Counted from the first letter of the stretch, positions 1-9,040 are shown. The stretch is 64,000 bases of DNA from Amycolatopsis benzoatilytica AK 16/65 (GCF_000383915.1 NZ_KB912942.1:8388470-8452469), one strand, 5' to 3'. Made by a program: numbers and translations. The notes: generated from the sequence alone by a model not told the origin.

Positions 1-1
1 C

Positions 2-286
2 GCGGGCGCGATCGGCTCCGCGGTGATGTCGATCATCCTGGCGGCGCTGCTCGCCGGGAAGTTCGGCGTGCCGACCAGCCAGGGCCAGATCGCCGCCACC
101 GCGGCGACGATGAACCCGGCCACCCACGAGGCGGCGGCCGGCCTGGCCGGCGATTCGTTCGCGACGACGTTCCTGTGGGCGACGGTCCTGCTGGCGTGCT
201 GCCTGATCCCGGCGTTCTTCTTGCCGAAGCGCCGCGCGACCCCGGCCGAGACGGCCGAGGTCGCCCCAGCAGTGCCGATGCACTGA
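2..286 (+). CDS. MFS drug exporter, C-terminal fragment
   Basis: The reading frame is open from the left edge, so only the C-terminal ~94 residues are present. The fragment contains a hydrophobic helix, a glycine/alanine-rich stretch and a last transmembrane helix ending in FFLPKRR, followed by a short Ala/Glu/Pro cytoplasmic tail. This layout is typical of the 14-helix DHA2 (EmrB/QacA) branch of the major facilitator superfamily, which exports drugs by proton antiport. The substrate cannot be deduced from the fragment. The gene converges on the thiolase gene, and a three-unit hairpin array separates them. Confidence 0.6.
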   Translation, partial: AGAIGSAVMSIILAALLAGKFGVPTSQGQIAATAATMNPATHEAAAGLAGDSFATTFLWATVLLACCLIPAFFLPKRRATPAETAEVAPAVPMH

Positions 287-300
287 CCGGTCCCGCCGCA

Positions 301-390
301 ACACCCCAATGCCACATTGGGTGCGTGTGATGCACCCAATGTGGCATTCGGTGCATGTGATGCACCCAATGCCACATTGGGGTGCGAGCG
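301..390. repeat. three tandem 30-bp hairpin units between convergent genes
   Basis: Units lie at 301-330, 331-360 and 361-390. Each carries a CCCAATG / CATTGGG-type inverted repeat with a 3-nt centre, and units 1 and 2 end in a TGTGA linker. Units 1 and 3 have CCA at the centre, while unit 2 has TGG, as if its core were inverted. The array fills the space between the MFS gene and the convergent thiolase gene and could act as a bidirectional terminator. There are no unique spacers, so it is not a CRISPR array. Confidence 0.85.
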
Positions 391-394
391 GGGG

Positions 395-1615
395 TCAGGA
401 AAGGCGCTCCAGCACCATCGCCATGCCCTGCCCGCCGCCGACGCACATCGTCTCGAGGCCGAACTGCTTGTCGTGGTGCTGCAGGGAATTGATCAGCGTC
501 GAGGTGATCCGCGCGCCGGTCATGCCGAACGGGTGGCCGATCGCGATCGCGCCGCCGTTGACGTTCAGCCGGTCCAGGTCGATGCCGAGGTCGCGGTAGG
601 ACGGGATGACCTGCGCGGCGAACGCCTCGTTGATCTCCACCAGGTCGATGTCCGAGACGGACAGGCCGGCGCGGGACAGTGCCTGCTTCGACGCCTCGAC
701 CGGGCCGAGGCCCATGATCTCCGGCGACAGGCCGGTGACGCCGGTCGACACGACCCGCGCGAGCGGCGTCAGGCCGAGCTGCTTGGCCTTGGTGTCGGAC
801 ATGATCACCAGCGCGGCGGCACCGTCGTTGAGCGGGCAGCAGTTGCCCGCGGTGACCCGGCCGTCCGGGCGGAACACCGGCTTCAGGCCGGAAACACCTT
901 CGAGCGTGACGCCCGCGCGCGGCCCGTCGTCCTTCGAGACGACCGTGCCGTCCGGCAGCGTGACCGGCGTGATGTCCTTGGCCCAGAAGCCGTCCGCGAT
1001 GGCCTTCTCGGCGAGGTTCTGCGAGCGGACGCCGAACTCGTCCATGTCCTCGCGGGTGACGCCCTTGAGCCGCGCGAGGTTCTCCGCGGTCTGGCCCATC
1101 GCGATGTAGACGTCCGGCAGCAGCCCGTTCTCGCGCGGGTCCTGCCAGCTGTCCGCGCCCGTTTCGGCGGTGGACTGGGTGCGCGCCTCGGCGTCGGCGA
1201 ACAGCGGGTTGTGCGTGTTCGGCCACGAGTCGGAGCTGCCGTTCGCGAACCGCGAGACGGTCTCGACGCCGGCCGAGATGAAGACGTCGCCCTCGCCCGC
1301 CTTGATCGCGTGCAGCGCCATCCGGGTGGTCTGCAAGCTGGAGGAGCAGTAGCGGGTGATCGTGCAGCCGGGCAGGTGGTCGTAGCCGAGCTCGACGGCG
1401 ACCGCGCGGCCCATGTTGAACCCGGACTCGCCGCCGGGCAGCCCGCAACCGAGCATCAGGTCGTCGATGTCAGCCGGGTCCAGCTCCGGCACCTTGTCCA
1501 GCGCGGCGCGCACCATCTGCACGGCCAGGTCGTCCGGGCGCATGCTGACCAGCGAACCCTTCCCGGCCCGGCCGATCGGGGAGCGTGCGGTGGAGACGAT
1601 GACAGCTTCGGGCAT
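395..1615 (-). CDS. fadA: acetyl-CoA acyltransferase (thiolase)
   Basis: This is a 406-residue thiolase of normal length, which condenses or cleaves 3-ketoacyl-CoA in fatty-acid metabolism. The nucleophilic cysteine is C90 in the YCSSSLQT motif. NEAFA and GHPFG (H361) supply the oxyanion/acid-base residues, and CVGGGQG (C391) is the second catalytic cysteine. I chose ATG at 1615 over the upstream in-frame GTG at 1624, because GAGGA sits about 10 nt before the ATG but only 1 nt before the GTG. In M. tuberculosis the thiolase fadA3 sits in the same position upstream of cbs, so orthology is likely. Chain-length specificity is not visible. Confidence 0.9.
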   Translation of the reverse strand: MPEAVIVSTARSPIGRAGKGSLVSMRPDDLAVQMVRAALDKVPELDPADIDDLMLGCGLPGGESGFNMGRAVAVELGYDHLPGCTITRYCSSSLQTTRMALHAIKAGEGDVFISAGVETVSRFANGSSDSWPNTHNPLFADAEARTQSTAETGADSWQDPRENGLLPDVYIAMGQTAENLARLKGVTREDMDEFGVRSQNLAEKAIADGFWAKDITPVTLPDGTVVSKDDGPRAGVTLEGVSGLKPVFRPDGRVTAGNCCPLNDGAAALVIMSDTKAKQLGLTPLARVVSTGVTGLSPEIMGLGPVEASKQALSRAGLSVSDIDLVEINEAFAAQVIPSYRDLGIDLDRLNVNGGAIAIGHPFGMTGARITSTLINSLQHHDKQFGLETMCVGGGQGMAMVLERLS

Positions 1616-1869
1616 GACAGACACTTCCTCGGGTCGGCGGCACTAAGCGGTTGCTCAGCAGGATACGGGGAATCGGCCGCGGGAGCGCTGCCGCCATGCG
1701 AAGAATCATAGTTCCGGGGGACGGCGCGGGCGATGGGATCGTCTGCCCGGAGGTGAAGCCGCGGTCGGCTCCGGCAGCGCCGAGCAGCTCCGGCAGGGCG
1801 CGCTAAGGCAACAGGGAACCTGGTGCGGATGATCGAGGCGGGGGAGCCGGCCGTAGCAGTATCTCCGCC

Positions 1870-2773
1870 GTGACAGAGCGCAACCGGATCCTTTCCGCCC
1901 GAAAGATCGCCTGGTGGGCGGTCGGAATCGGGCTGCTCGCCGCGGCCGCGGCGGCGTTGCTGCGCTGGCTTCTCGGCGGCGGCACTCCCGCCGATTCCGC
2001 GCGGCTCGACGCCCTGCGCACCCGCCGCGAGCATCGTCGTCGGCACCGGCGGCGCGGCCGCGCTCCTGCTCGCCGCGCGGCGGCGACGTTCCGCCGAGCT
2101 GGATCTGGCATACCAGGACCACGACGCGACCCAGCGCCGGATCACCGACCTGTACGGCAAAGCCGCCGACCAGCTCGGCAGCGACAAGGCACCGGCCCGG
2201 CTGGCCGGGTTGTACTCGCTCGAACGGCTCGCCCAAACCCACGCTGACCAGCGGCAGACCGTCGTCAACCTGCTCTGCGCGTACCTGCGGATGCCGGCCG
2301 GCGAGTCCGCCGACGAGCTCCAGGTCCGCACAACCGCGCAGCGGATCCCGATGCTGCATCTGCGCCCTGGCAGTGGCGCCGAACCGCTCGGTTCCTGCTG
2401 ACCGGACATCGACCTCGACCTCTCCGGCGCGTACCTCGTCGAAGTGATCTTCACCTATTGCCGGATCCGTTCCGTCGTCTGCCGCAAAACGAAGTTCCAC
2501 GAATCCGCGACGTTCCGCGGCACCGAATTCCGCACCAAAACTGATTTCTCCGAAGCCGCCTTCCGGCACCGCGCCGATTTCCGCGGTGTCGCCTTCGGCG
2601 GCGAACGCGACGCATCCCGCGGCGCCAAGTTCGAACAGCGCGCGGAATTCGACGGCGACTCGACGGTCCGGCTGGGCGGTGCCCTCGCGAAGCCCGGGCA
2701 TCGCCGCGACTGGCCGTCCGCCTGGACCGAGGAACCGGGCAGCGACGGATGGCTGCGGCTGGTCCCGCGGTAG
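1870..2773 (+). pseudogene. pentapeptide-repeat membrane protein, broken by a frameshift and a stop
   Basis: The N-terminal frame begins MTERNRILSARK and encodes a first membrane segment. Around 2010-2020 the sensible frame shifts by +1: from there the second frame reads a second hydrophobic segment (SIVVGTGGAAALLLAARRRR), then YGKAADQLGS and LAGLYSLERLAQ. These blocks are typical of a large actinobacterial pentapeptide-repeat family. An in-frame TGA at 2399-2401 falls just before PDIDLDLSGA, where relatives as I remember them carry Trp. After it the pentapeptide-like blocks (FRGTEFRTKTDF) run to 2773. One indel plus one nonsense change indicate a decayed gene; a single sequencing error would not explain both. 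Confidence 0.75.
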
Positions 2774-2794
2774 CCGGTCCGGGCCGGTGCTGTT

Positions 2795-2800
2795 TAGGCT
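2795..2800 (+). promoter_or_regulatory. -10 element of a leaderless cbs promoter
   Basis: TAGGCT ends 6 nt before the GTG start of cbs and no Shine-Dalgarno sequence is present. Transcription would therefore start at or next to the start codon. Confidence 0.55.
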
Positions 2801-2806
2801 GGTCGC

Positions 2807-4177
2807 GTGGAGTACGCAGAACACATCGTGGACCTCGTTGGCAATACCCCGCTGGTCAAGCTGAACTCGCTGACCAAGGGCCTCAAGCCGCTCGTGCTCG
2901 CCAAGGTCGAGTACGTCAACCCGGGCGGCAGTGTGAAGGACCGGATCGCGCTGCGGATGATCGAAGCCGCCGAAGCCTCGGGCGAGCTGCGCCCCGGCGG
3001 CACTATCGTCGAGCCGACCTCGGGCAACACCGGCGTCGGGCTGGCCATGGTCGCGCAGCGCAAGGGCTACCAGTGCGTCTTCGTCTGCCCGGACAAGGTC
3101 AGCGAGGACAAGCGCAACGTCCTGCGCGCGTACGGCGCCCGGGTCGTCGTGTGCCCCACCGCGGTGCCGCCGGAGCACCCCGACTCCTACTACAACGTGT
3201 CCGACCGGCTCGTCCGCGAGATCGACGGCGCGTGGAAGCCCAACCAGTACGCCAACCCGGAGAACCCGGCCAGCCACTACTACTCCACCGGCCCGGAGAT
3301 CTGGCGCCAGACCGACGGCAAGATCACCCACTTCGTCGCGGGCGTCGGCACCGGCGGCACCATCACCGGCACCGGCAAGTTCCTCAAAGAGGCCAGCGAC
3401 GGCCGGGTGCAGGTCGTCGGCGCGGACCCGGAGGGCTCGGTGTACTCCGGCGGCACCGGGCGGCCGTACCTGGTCGAAGGCGTCGGCGAGGACTTCTGGC
3501 CGGAGACCTACGACCGCTCCGTCGCCGACCAGATCATCCCGATCAGCGACGCGCACTCCTTCGACATCACCCGCCGCCTGGCGACCGAGGAGGGCCTGCT
3601 GGTCGGCGGCTCGTGCGGGATGGCCGTCGCGGCCGCGCTGAAGCTGGCCGAGGGGCTCACCGAGGACGATGTCGTGGTCGTGCTGCTGCCCGACGGCGGC
3701 CGCGGCTACCTCACCAAGGTCTTCAACGACGCATGGATGTCGTCCTACGGCTTCCTCCCGCCGGACTCGTCCGGCGGGACCGTCGGCGACGTGCTCACCC
3801 GCAAGTCCGGCGCACTGCCCAGCCTGGTGCACTCGCACCCGAACGAGACGGTCGCCGAGGCGGTCGCGATCCTGTCCGAGTTCGGCGTCAGCCAGATGCC
3901 GGTGGTCAGCGCCGAACCGCCGGTGATGGCCGCCGAGGTGGTCGGCGCCGTCAACGAGCGGGACCTGCTGGACGCGCTGTTCACCGGGAAAGCCCAGCTC
4001 GCCGACCGGCTCGAGCTGCACATGTCGCCGCCGCTGCCGACGATCGGCGCGGGCGAGCAGGTGAGCGCCGCGATGAAGGCGCTCGAGGGCGCGGACGGCG
4101 CGCTCGTGCTGATCGACGGCAAGCCCGCGGGCGTCGTCACCCGGCATGACCTGCTCGCATTCCTCGCCGGCCGCTGA
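2807..4177 (+). CDS. cbs: cystathionine beta-synthase
   Basis: This 456-residue cytoplasmic PLP enzyme joins serine and homocysteine to give cystathionine, the first step of reverse transsulfuration. The PLP lysine is K44 in NPGGSVKDR. TSGNTG binds the substrate carboxylate and GTGGTITG holds the PLP phosphate. Two CBS regulatory domains occupy roughly residues 330-456. The GTG start is supported by conservation of the N-terminus (YAEHIVDLVGNTPLVKL) and by a -10 element placed for leaderless initiation. A strong hairpin follows the stop. metB lies 3.1 kb downstream on the same strand, and the pair is also close together in M. tuberculosis. Confidence 0.95.
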   Translation: MEYAEHIVDLVGNTPLVKLNSLTKGLKPLVLAKVEYVNPGGSVKDRIALRMIEAAEASGELRPGGTIVEPTSGNTGVGLAMVAQRKGYQCVFVCPDKVSEDKRNVLRAYGARVVVCPTAVPPEHPDSYYNVSDRLVREIDGAWKPNQYANPENPASHYYSTGPEIWRQTDGKITHFVAGVGTGGTITGTGKFLKEASDGRVQVVGADPEGSVYSGGTGRPYLVEGVGEDFWPETYDRSVADQIIPISDAHSFDITRRLATEEGLLVGGSCGMAVAAALKLAEGLTEDDVVVVLLPDGGRGYLTKVFNDAWMSSYGFLPPDSSGGTVGDVLTRKSGALPSLVHSHPNETVAEAVAILSEFGVSQMPVVSAEPPVMAAEVVGAVNERDLLDALFTGKAQLADRLELHMSPPLPTIGAGEQVSAAMKALEGADGALVLIDGKPAGVVTRHDLLAFLAGR

Positions 4178-4179
4178 GA

Positions 4180-4209
4180 CAGACGCCCGGGCGGCCGCCG
4201 GGGCGTCTG
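4180..4209 (+). terminator. hairpin terminator after cbs
   Basis: CAGACGCCC at 4180-4188 pairs with GGGCGTCTG at 4201-4209 around a GC-rich loop, starting 2 nt after the cbs stop. There is no U-tract, as is common for actinobacterial terminators. Confidence 0.65.
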
Positions 4210-4291
4210 CGCGCGCCCAGGCTGTCCATCCGATAGCGTTGCATCCGAATAGAACTTTTTCGCGTTCTCGTCAAGGGGGTTCAAGACCCAC

Positions 4292-5689
4292 ATGAGTGCT
4301 CCGCAGCCACCGAACCAGCCCTGGGACGGCGGCCAGCAGCCGCCGCAGGGGCCGCCGAGTGGTCCCACACCGCAGCAGGACAGTCCCTTCGGCGCGTCGG
4401 AGCCGACCCAGGTGGTCCAGCCAGGGCAGCCGCCGGCAGCGGGCGGCACGTTCGGCGACGCACCGGAACCGACCCAGGTCGTGCAGCCCGGCCAGCCGGC
4501 CGACGCGAACGCCACCCAGGTGGTCAGCCCGGTCAGCGGCAGTGCCGAAGGCAACGCCGAGTCGACGCAGCTCGTCCCGCCGAACCAGCAGCCCGGCGCG
4601 ATTCCCTACGCTCCGCCGCCGAGCGCGGCGGACAACCCGGCCGCGATGGCCGGCTTCGGCCAGCCGCAGGGGGCGTTCGGCCAGCCGGGCCAGCAGTTCG
4701 GGCAGCCGGGCCAGCCGCCGCAGGGCTTCGGCCAGCCGGGACAGCCGCAAGGCCCGGGTGGCTTCGGCGGTCCGCCGCAGGGCGGTGGCTTCGGCCAGCC
4801 CGCGCCAGGCTTTGGCGCGGCTCCCGCCGGCGGTGGGGCCGGTGGCAACCAGCTCTTCGCTTGGATCGCCGCCGGTCTCGCGGCCTTGCTCGGCCTCATC
4901 GGCGTGATCCTGATGATCACCGTGTTCTCGGACCTGTCCCCGAGCACCAGCAGCATGGTCGACCAGTGCGTCTCCCAGGGCCTGTCCCGGTCCGCCTGCG
5001 AGCGGGCGGCCGAGGCGGCCGGCTCCGGGTCGGGAGGGGTGCCGGGCAAGGCGTACTTCTATCTGATCATGATCCTGGTCGGTAACGCGGCGGCGATCGG
5101 CGGCGCGGTGTTCCTGTTCCTGCGGAACAAGATCGCGACCTGGATCCTGGTCGCGGGCGGCGCGTTGTCGCTGCTCTTCTCGATCATCCTGCTCGCCGAC
5201 CTCGGCAGCCTGACCCGTGCGGTGTTCACGCTGATCTTCGGTCTTCTGGTGGCCGCTATCGGTGCCGCCGGTCTGATCCCGGCCACCGCGCAGTTCGTCG
5301 GCCTCGGCGACCCGTCCGCGGGCGGCCCGCAGGGTCCGGGCGGCTTCGGCGGACCGGGCGGCGGCCAGCCGGGCTTCGGCCAGCCGCCGGCTTACGGTCA
5401 GCCGCAGCAGGGCTTCGGTCAGCAGCCGGGTTACGGTCAGCCGCAGCAGGGCTTCGGCCAGCCGGGCAGCGGCGGGTTCCCGCAGCCGGGCGGCGCGGCT
5501 CCGGGCAGCGGCGGATTCCCGCAGCCGGGCTTCGGCCAGCCGGGACAGCCCGGTCAGCCGGGTGGGTTCGGCGCGCCGGGTCAGCCTGGTGGCTACGGCC
5601 AGCCGGGCCAGTACCCGCCGCCGGGCGGGCAGCAGCCCCCTCCGGGCTACGGCCAGCCGGGCCAGCAGCAGCCGCCGCAGCAGTGGTGA
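4292..5689 (+). CDS. proline/glycine/glutamine-rich four-helix membrane protein
   Basis: The protein has 465 residues. The first ~180 are disordered and rich in Pro, Gln and Gly, with a repeated [11 protein letters not shown] motif. Next come four predicted membrane helices, one at about 185-210 and three at about 252-330, separated by a loop with two cysteines. The tail (~340-465) is made of [13 protein letters not shown]-type repeats. In M. tuberculosis the slot between cbs and metB holds the proline-rich antigen Pra, but I see no RDD-type membrane domain here, so the resemblance is positional and compositional only. Function is unknown; a cell-envelope role is an inference from composition. 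Confidence 0.8.
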   Translation: MSAPQPPNQPWDGGQQPPQGPPSGPTPQQDSPFGASEPTQVVQPGQPPAAGGTFGDAPEPTQVVQPGQPADANATQVVSPVSGSAEGNAESTQLVPPNQQPGAIPYAPPPSAADNPAAMAGFGQPQGAFGQPGQQFGQPGQPPQGFGQPGQPQGPGGFGGPPQGGGFGQPAPGFGAAPAGGGAGGNQLFAWIAAGLAALLGLIGVILMITVFSDLSPSTSSMVDQCVSQGLSRSACERAAEAAGSGSGGVPGKAYFYLIMILVGNAAAIGGAVFLFLRNKIATWILVAGGALSLLFSIILLADLGSLTRAVFTLIFGLLVAAIGAAGLIPATAQFVGLGDPSAGGPQGPGGFGGPGGGQPGFGQPPAYGQPQQGFGQQPGYGQPQQGFGQPGSGGFPQPGGAAPGSGGFPQPGFGQPGQPGQPGGFGAPGQPGGYGQPGQYPPPGGQQPPPGYGQPGQQQPPQQW

Positions 5690-5703
5690 GCGGCTGAATT
5701 TTC

Positions 5704-5750
5704 CCGAAGGGCGCCTCCGTCTCGCGACGGAGGCGCCCTTCGGCGTTTTC
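5704..5750 (+). terminator. strong hairpin terminator
   Basis: An 18-bp perfect stem (5704-5721 with 5726-5743) with a TCGC loop is followed by CGTTTTC. It starts 15 nt after the stop of the proline-rich gene. Confidence 0.85.
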
Positions 5751-5904
5751 GGTGTTCTGTTCGCGAGATTCGCGAGAAACAGGTTGCCTTTTCGCGGACC
5801 GTTCCGGCAGCCGGGGGAATCGCCGCAAGCGGGCACTTCCCGTGCGTATTTCGGGCTAGGGTGAGCGCCGTCCAAATTGCCTGCCAGCCCGAGGGGGATC
5901 CACC

Positions 5905-6450
5905 GTGAGCGGCCTGCACGGACATCCGGCACGGCAGCGGGAACGGCCGCTTTCCCCGGCGGAGCCCAGGCCGGACGGGCCGAACGGGACCACCGCGATC
6001 GCCGCCGGGCTGCTCGGTCTCGTCGCCGCCGCGGTGTCCGGCTATCTCCCGGTCACGTTGTTCATCGGCATCCCGTCCGGATTCAGCCTCGGCGATCTTT
6101 CCCCGTGGACGCTCGTTGATCTCGCCGCTTATCTGATCGCTTCCCTGGTGCTGCTGATCGGCGCGGTTTCGACGTTTTTACGCACGACCGCGGGTGCGCT
6201 CCTGCTCATCGCGGGCGGGCTGTTCGCGCTCGGCGCGCTGCTGCTGGAGCCGGCGCTGGCCGGCTCTCCGGCGTACGTGGAGTACTTCCGGACGCTGTTC
6301 CGGTTCGAGAACTTCGCCGCGGTGGACCGCGTCGCCTTGCTGGGTTCCGCGGTCCTGGTCCTGATTCTCGCCGGATTGCCGCGCACCTTCGGCTACCTGC
6401 GGCACCGAGCACCCGCCGTACCGGCTACATCACCCTCGCGACAGTGGTGA
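5905..6450 (+). CDS. small four-helix membrane protein, unknown function
   Basis: This 181-residue protein starts at GTG, with GAGGGGG 7 nt upstream as ribosome-binding site. After ~30 hydrophilic residues there are four hydrophobic segments: about 30-55 (TAIAAGLLGLVAAAVSGYLP), 65-95, 97-120 and 140-155. The C-terminal tail is basic. I see no catalytic motif. It lies between two other membrane-protein genes in the cbs-metB interval and looks related to its downstream neighbour only in overall layout. It is best described as a conserved-type actinobacterial hypothetical membrane protein. Confidence 0.7.
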   Translation: MSGLHGHPARQRERPLSPAEPRPDGPNGTTAIAAGLLGLVAAAVSGYLPVTLFIGIPSGFSLGDLSPWTLVDLAAYLIASLVLLIGAVSTFLRTTAGALLLIAGGLFALGALLLEPALAGSPAYVEYFRTLFRFENFAAVDRVALLGSAVLVLILAGLPRTFGYLRHRAPAVPATSPSRQW

Positions 6451-6532
6451 ATTTCGCCCCGCGATCGAAGTCGGCCTGGCACTATACAGGAACCCTACCC
6501 GCCGCCGGCGGGACCAGATCCGAGGATTCCCC

Positions 6533-7204
6533 GTGACTTACCCCCAGAACCCGCAGGGCCAGCAGCCGCCGAGCGGCCAGTTCCCCGGCCAGCCTTACCC
6601 GGGCAGCCAGCCGACGCCTGCCCAGCCGTACCCCGGCGCCCAGCCGCAGCCGTACGCCCAGCCGGTTCCCGGGCAGCCGTACGGGGTCTACCCCGGCGGT
6701 CCGGGCGTGCTGTCGCAGAAGCCGAGCGGCGGGACCGCGATCACCGCGGGCGTCCTCGCGATCATCGGCGGCATCTGGGCGATCATTTCGGTGATCATCT
6801 CGATCAGCGCTCTTTCGGCGCTCCACGTCGGTTTCCACGGCATCATGTGGTCGCTCTACCTGGGCATCGGCGTGTATGCGATCAACATCGGCTTGCTGAT
6901 CTACGGCGGCATCGGCCTGTTCCTGCACCAGCCGGCCGGCCGGATATGCACGATCATCGGCTGCGGCCTCACGATCGCGTTCGGCATCCTGTCGGCGGTC
7001 ACCTCCGGCATCGCGGTGTCGTCCGCGCTCCGCCACACCAGCGGTGTGCTCGGCATGGGCATCGGGTTCGCACTGGTGGCGCTGATCCCGCCGATCGCCA
7101 CCCTGATCCTGGCGATCGTCAAGCCGACCGCCGACTGGGTCAGCTTCCGCCCGAACGCAGCCGGTCCGCAGGCCGGCGCGTACCCGCCGGCGCAGGGCTG
7201 GTGA
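6533..7204 (+). CDS. proline-rich N-terminus plus four-helix membrane protein
   Basis: This 223-residue protein starts at GTG with GAGGA 7 nt upstream. About 65 residues of proline/glutamine/tyrosine repeats (GQPYPG, AQPYPGAQPQ) precede four hydrophobic helices at roughly 73-95, 105-128, 137-160 and 165-190. It shares the disordered-head, membrane-body plan of the 465-residue protein two genes upstream but lacks the long repeat tail. A hairpin (AGGCCGCC 7210-7217 with GGCGGCCT 7235-7242) follows the stop. No enzyme motif is visible and function is unknown. Confidence 0.75.
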   Translation: MTYPQNPQGQQPPSGQFPGQPYPGSQPTPAQPYPGAQPQPYAQPVPGQPYGVYPGGPGVLSQKPSGGTAITAGVLAIIGGIWAIISVIISISALSALHVGFHGIMWSLYLGIGVYAINIGLLIYGGIGLFLHQPAGRICTIIGCGLTIAFGILSAVTSGIAVSSALRHTSGVLGMGIGFALVALIPPIATLILAIVKPTADWVSFRPNAAGPQAGAYPPAQGW

Positions 7205-7209
7205 ACGCG

Positions 7210-7242
7210 AGGCCGCCGGCCCGCGCCCCGGGCAGGCGGCCT
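7210..7242 (+). terminator. hairpin terminator before metB
   Basis: AGGCCGCC pairs with GGCGGCCT, starting 6 nt after the upstream stop codon. The loop is GC-rich and no U-tract follows. Confidence 0.6.
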
Positions 7243-7294
7243 CCTGTTCCGATCAGCCGGCCTCCCAGTCGATGGGATTGTCCGGGGTGCCCCG

Positions 7295-7300
7295 TACCCT
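7295..7300 (+). promoter_or_regulatory. -10 element of a leaderless metB promoter
   Basis: TACCCT ends 7 nt before the ATG of metB and no purine-rich ribosome-binding site precedes the start. The placement fits leaderless transcription. Confidence 0.55.
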
Positions 7301-7307
7301 GGTGACC

Positions 7308-8465
7308 ATGGCCGACGATTACTCCGTCCTGGGTTTCGAAACACGCGCGATCCACGCCGGGCAGAAGCCCGACCCCCGCACGGGCGCTGTCATCGTGCCG
7401 ATTTACCAGACGTCGACGTACGCGCAGGACGGCGTCGGCGGCACTCGCGAAGGCAACTACGAGTACTCGCGCACCGCGAACCCCACGCGGTCCGCGCTCG
7501 AGGAAGCACTCGCCTCGCTTGAAGGGGCCCGCTACACGCTGGCGTTCGCGTCCGGCATGGCCGCGTCCGACGCGGTGCTGCGCACCGTGCTGCGCCCCGG
7601 CGACCACCTGGTGCTGGGCAACGACGCGTACGGCGGCACGTTCCGGCTCATCGACAAGGTGCTCAGCCTGTGGGGCGTCGAGCACACGGTCGCGGACTTG
7701 AGCCGCATCGACGACGTCCGGGCCGCGATGCGCCCGGAGACCAAGCTGATCTGGTGCGAGTCGCCGACCAATCCGCTGCTCGGCGTCGCGGACATCGCCG
7801 CTCTGGCCGGTGCCGCGCACGACGCGGGGGCCCGGCTGGTCGTCGACAACACGTTCGCGACCCCGTACCTGCAGACCCCGCTCGCGCTGGGCGCGGACAT
7901 CGTGGTCCACTCCACCACCAAGTACCTGGGCGGCCACTCGGACGTCGTCGGCGGCGCGGTCGTCACCAACGAGGACGAGCTGCGCGAGCAGCTGTTCTAC
8001 CTGCGCAACGCCGCTGGCGCGGTGCCCGGCCCGTTCGACGCCTGGCTGACCCTGCGCGGCATCAAGACGCTGGCCCTGCGAATGGAGCGGCACAGCGACA
8101 ACGCGGACCTGGTCGCGCGCACCCTGGCGCAGCACCCGAAGGTCACCCAGGTCTACTACCCCGGCCTGCCGGAACACCCTGGCCACGAGGTAGCGGCGAA
8201 GCAGATGCGCCGCTTCGGCGGCATGGTGTCCTTCCGCGTGGCGGGCGGCGAGCAGGCCGCGCTGGAGGTCGCGTCCCGTACGAAACTGTTCGTGCTGGCC
8301 GAGTCTCTCGGCGGAATCGAGAGCCTGATCGAGCACCCGGGCCGGATGACGCACGCGTCGACGGCCGGCTCGACGCTGGAGGTCCCGGAAGACCTGGTCC
8401 GCCTGTCGGTCGGGATCGAGGACGGACGCGACCTGGTGGCGGACCTGACGCAGGCGCTGGGCTGA
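7308..8465 (+). CDS. metB: cystathionine gamma-synthase / gamma-lyase family PLP enzyme
   Basis: This is a 385-residue member of the Cys/Met metabolism PLP family. The PLP lysine is K205 in HSTTKYLGGH; FASGMAA and DNTFATPYLQ are the other cofactor and substrate motifs, and SLGGIESLIEHP is the C-terminal family block. Together with cbs it can carry methionine sulfur to cysteine (lyase direction) or make cystathionine from activated homoserine (synthase direction). Sequence alone does not separate these activities. I start at ATG 7308 because conserved homology begins there and a -10 element lies 7 nt upstream, although an upstream in-frame start exists at 7272. The order cbs...metB matches M. 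tuberculosis. Confidence 0.92.
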   Translation: MADDYSVLGFETRAIHAGQKPDPRTGAVIVPIYQTSTYAQDGVGGTREGNYEYSRTANPTRSALEEALASLEGARYTLAFASGMAASDAVLRTVLRPGDHLVLGNDAYGGTFRLIDKVLSLWGVEHTVADLSRIDDVRAAMRPETKLIWCESPTNPLLGVADIAALAGAAHDAGARLVVDNTFATPYLQTPLALGADIVVHSTTKYLGGHSDVVGGAVVTNEDELREQLFYLRNAAGAVPGPFDAWLTLRGIKTLALRMERHSDNADLVARTLAQHPKVTQVYYPGLPEHPGHEVAAKQMRRFGGMVSFRVAGGEQAALEVASRTKLFVLAESLGGIESLIEHPGRMTHASTAGSTLEVPEDLVRLSVGIEDGRDLVADLTQALG

Positions 8466-8480
8466 GCCGTTTCGGCTTGC

Positions 8481-8530
8481 CGCGAAGGCATTCTCCGGAG
8501 ACTCGGTTCTCCGGGGAATGCCTTTTTCGC
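8481..8530 (+). terminator. long hairpin terminator after metB
   Basis: GCGAAGGCATTCTCCGGAGA pairs imperfectly with the segment ending GGGGAATGCCTTTTTCGC. The run of T in the descending arm makes it a convincing intrinsic terminator. Confidence 0.8.
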
Positions 8531-8679
8531 GTCTGGGGAATCGCGCGGTGCCCGGGGGAGGCGCTGTCCGGCGCGGATGTGCCGGGTCGTGGAGACGGGC
8601 ACTCTCGCGAGATCAACCACGCAGCGACAGCCTCACTGCGGCGAGACTGCCCGGTGAGAACCTGACGTTCGCTCCGGGA

Positions 8680-8946
8680 TCAGGGCTTGCTGTTCTCCGG
8701 CAGCACGGTGGACTGCTGCCGGTGCCCCGTCGTCGCCGGCAGTTCCGTGCTGTCCACGCATCCGCCGACCAGCTCGACGTGGTTGTCGTGCCGGATGTAC
8801 TGGGCCGGCCCGGTGCACCCGGCCGCTTCGACCGTCGCGAAAGCCGCTCCGGTGAGGGCCACGGCGGACAGTACGCCGGCGGCGAGCGGCAGCAGACCGG
8901 AACGGGGCTTGGCCCGAGCGGTGGTCGCGTCCTGCCCGCGTGCCAT
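8680..8946 (-). CDS. small exported or membrane-anchored protein
   Basis: This 88-residue protein has a basic N-terminus (ARAKPRSG), one hydrophobic segment at about 22-45 ending in AAFATVEAAG, and a short extracytoplasmic part with two cysteines (AAGCTG and GGCVDS) that could form a disulfide. I place the start at ATG 8946, because GGGAG lies 6 nt upstream, rather than at the earlier ATG 8964. There is no recognisable domain. It stands alone between metB and the threonine ammonia-lyase gene, divergent from the latter. Confidence 0.6.
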   Translation of the reverse strand: MARGQDATTARAKPRSGLLPLAAGVLSAVALTGAAFATVEAAGCTGPAQYIRHDNHVELVGGCVDSTELPATTGHRQQSTVLPENSKP

Positions 8947-9040
8947 GTCGCACTCCCTGGTCATGTGTGGTTGCCGTAATCAGAGTACCGGTCGTCCGGG
9001 CGGCGCACCCCGGCCGTCCGTCGGTGGCATCATCGGCGCC

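Noticed and set aside
301..390. CRISPR array
   Set aside because: The 30-bp periodicity leaves no unique spacers, the units are hairpins, and no cas genes are present.
1706..4147. Minus-strand 813-residue reading frame opposite cbs
   Set aside because: It is an antisense shadow produced by high GC content; cbs is unambiguous on the plus strand.
4292..5689. Orthologue of proline-rich antigen Pra
   Set aside because: The membrane part does not look like the RDD domain of Pra; similarity is compositional and positional only.
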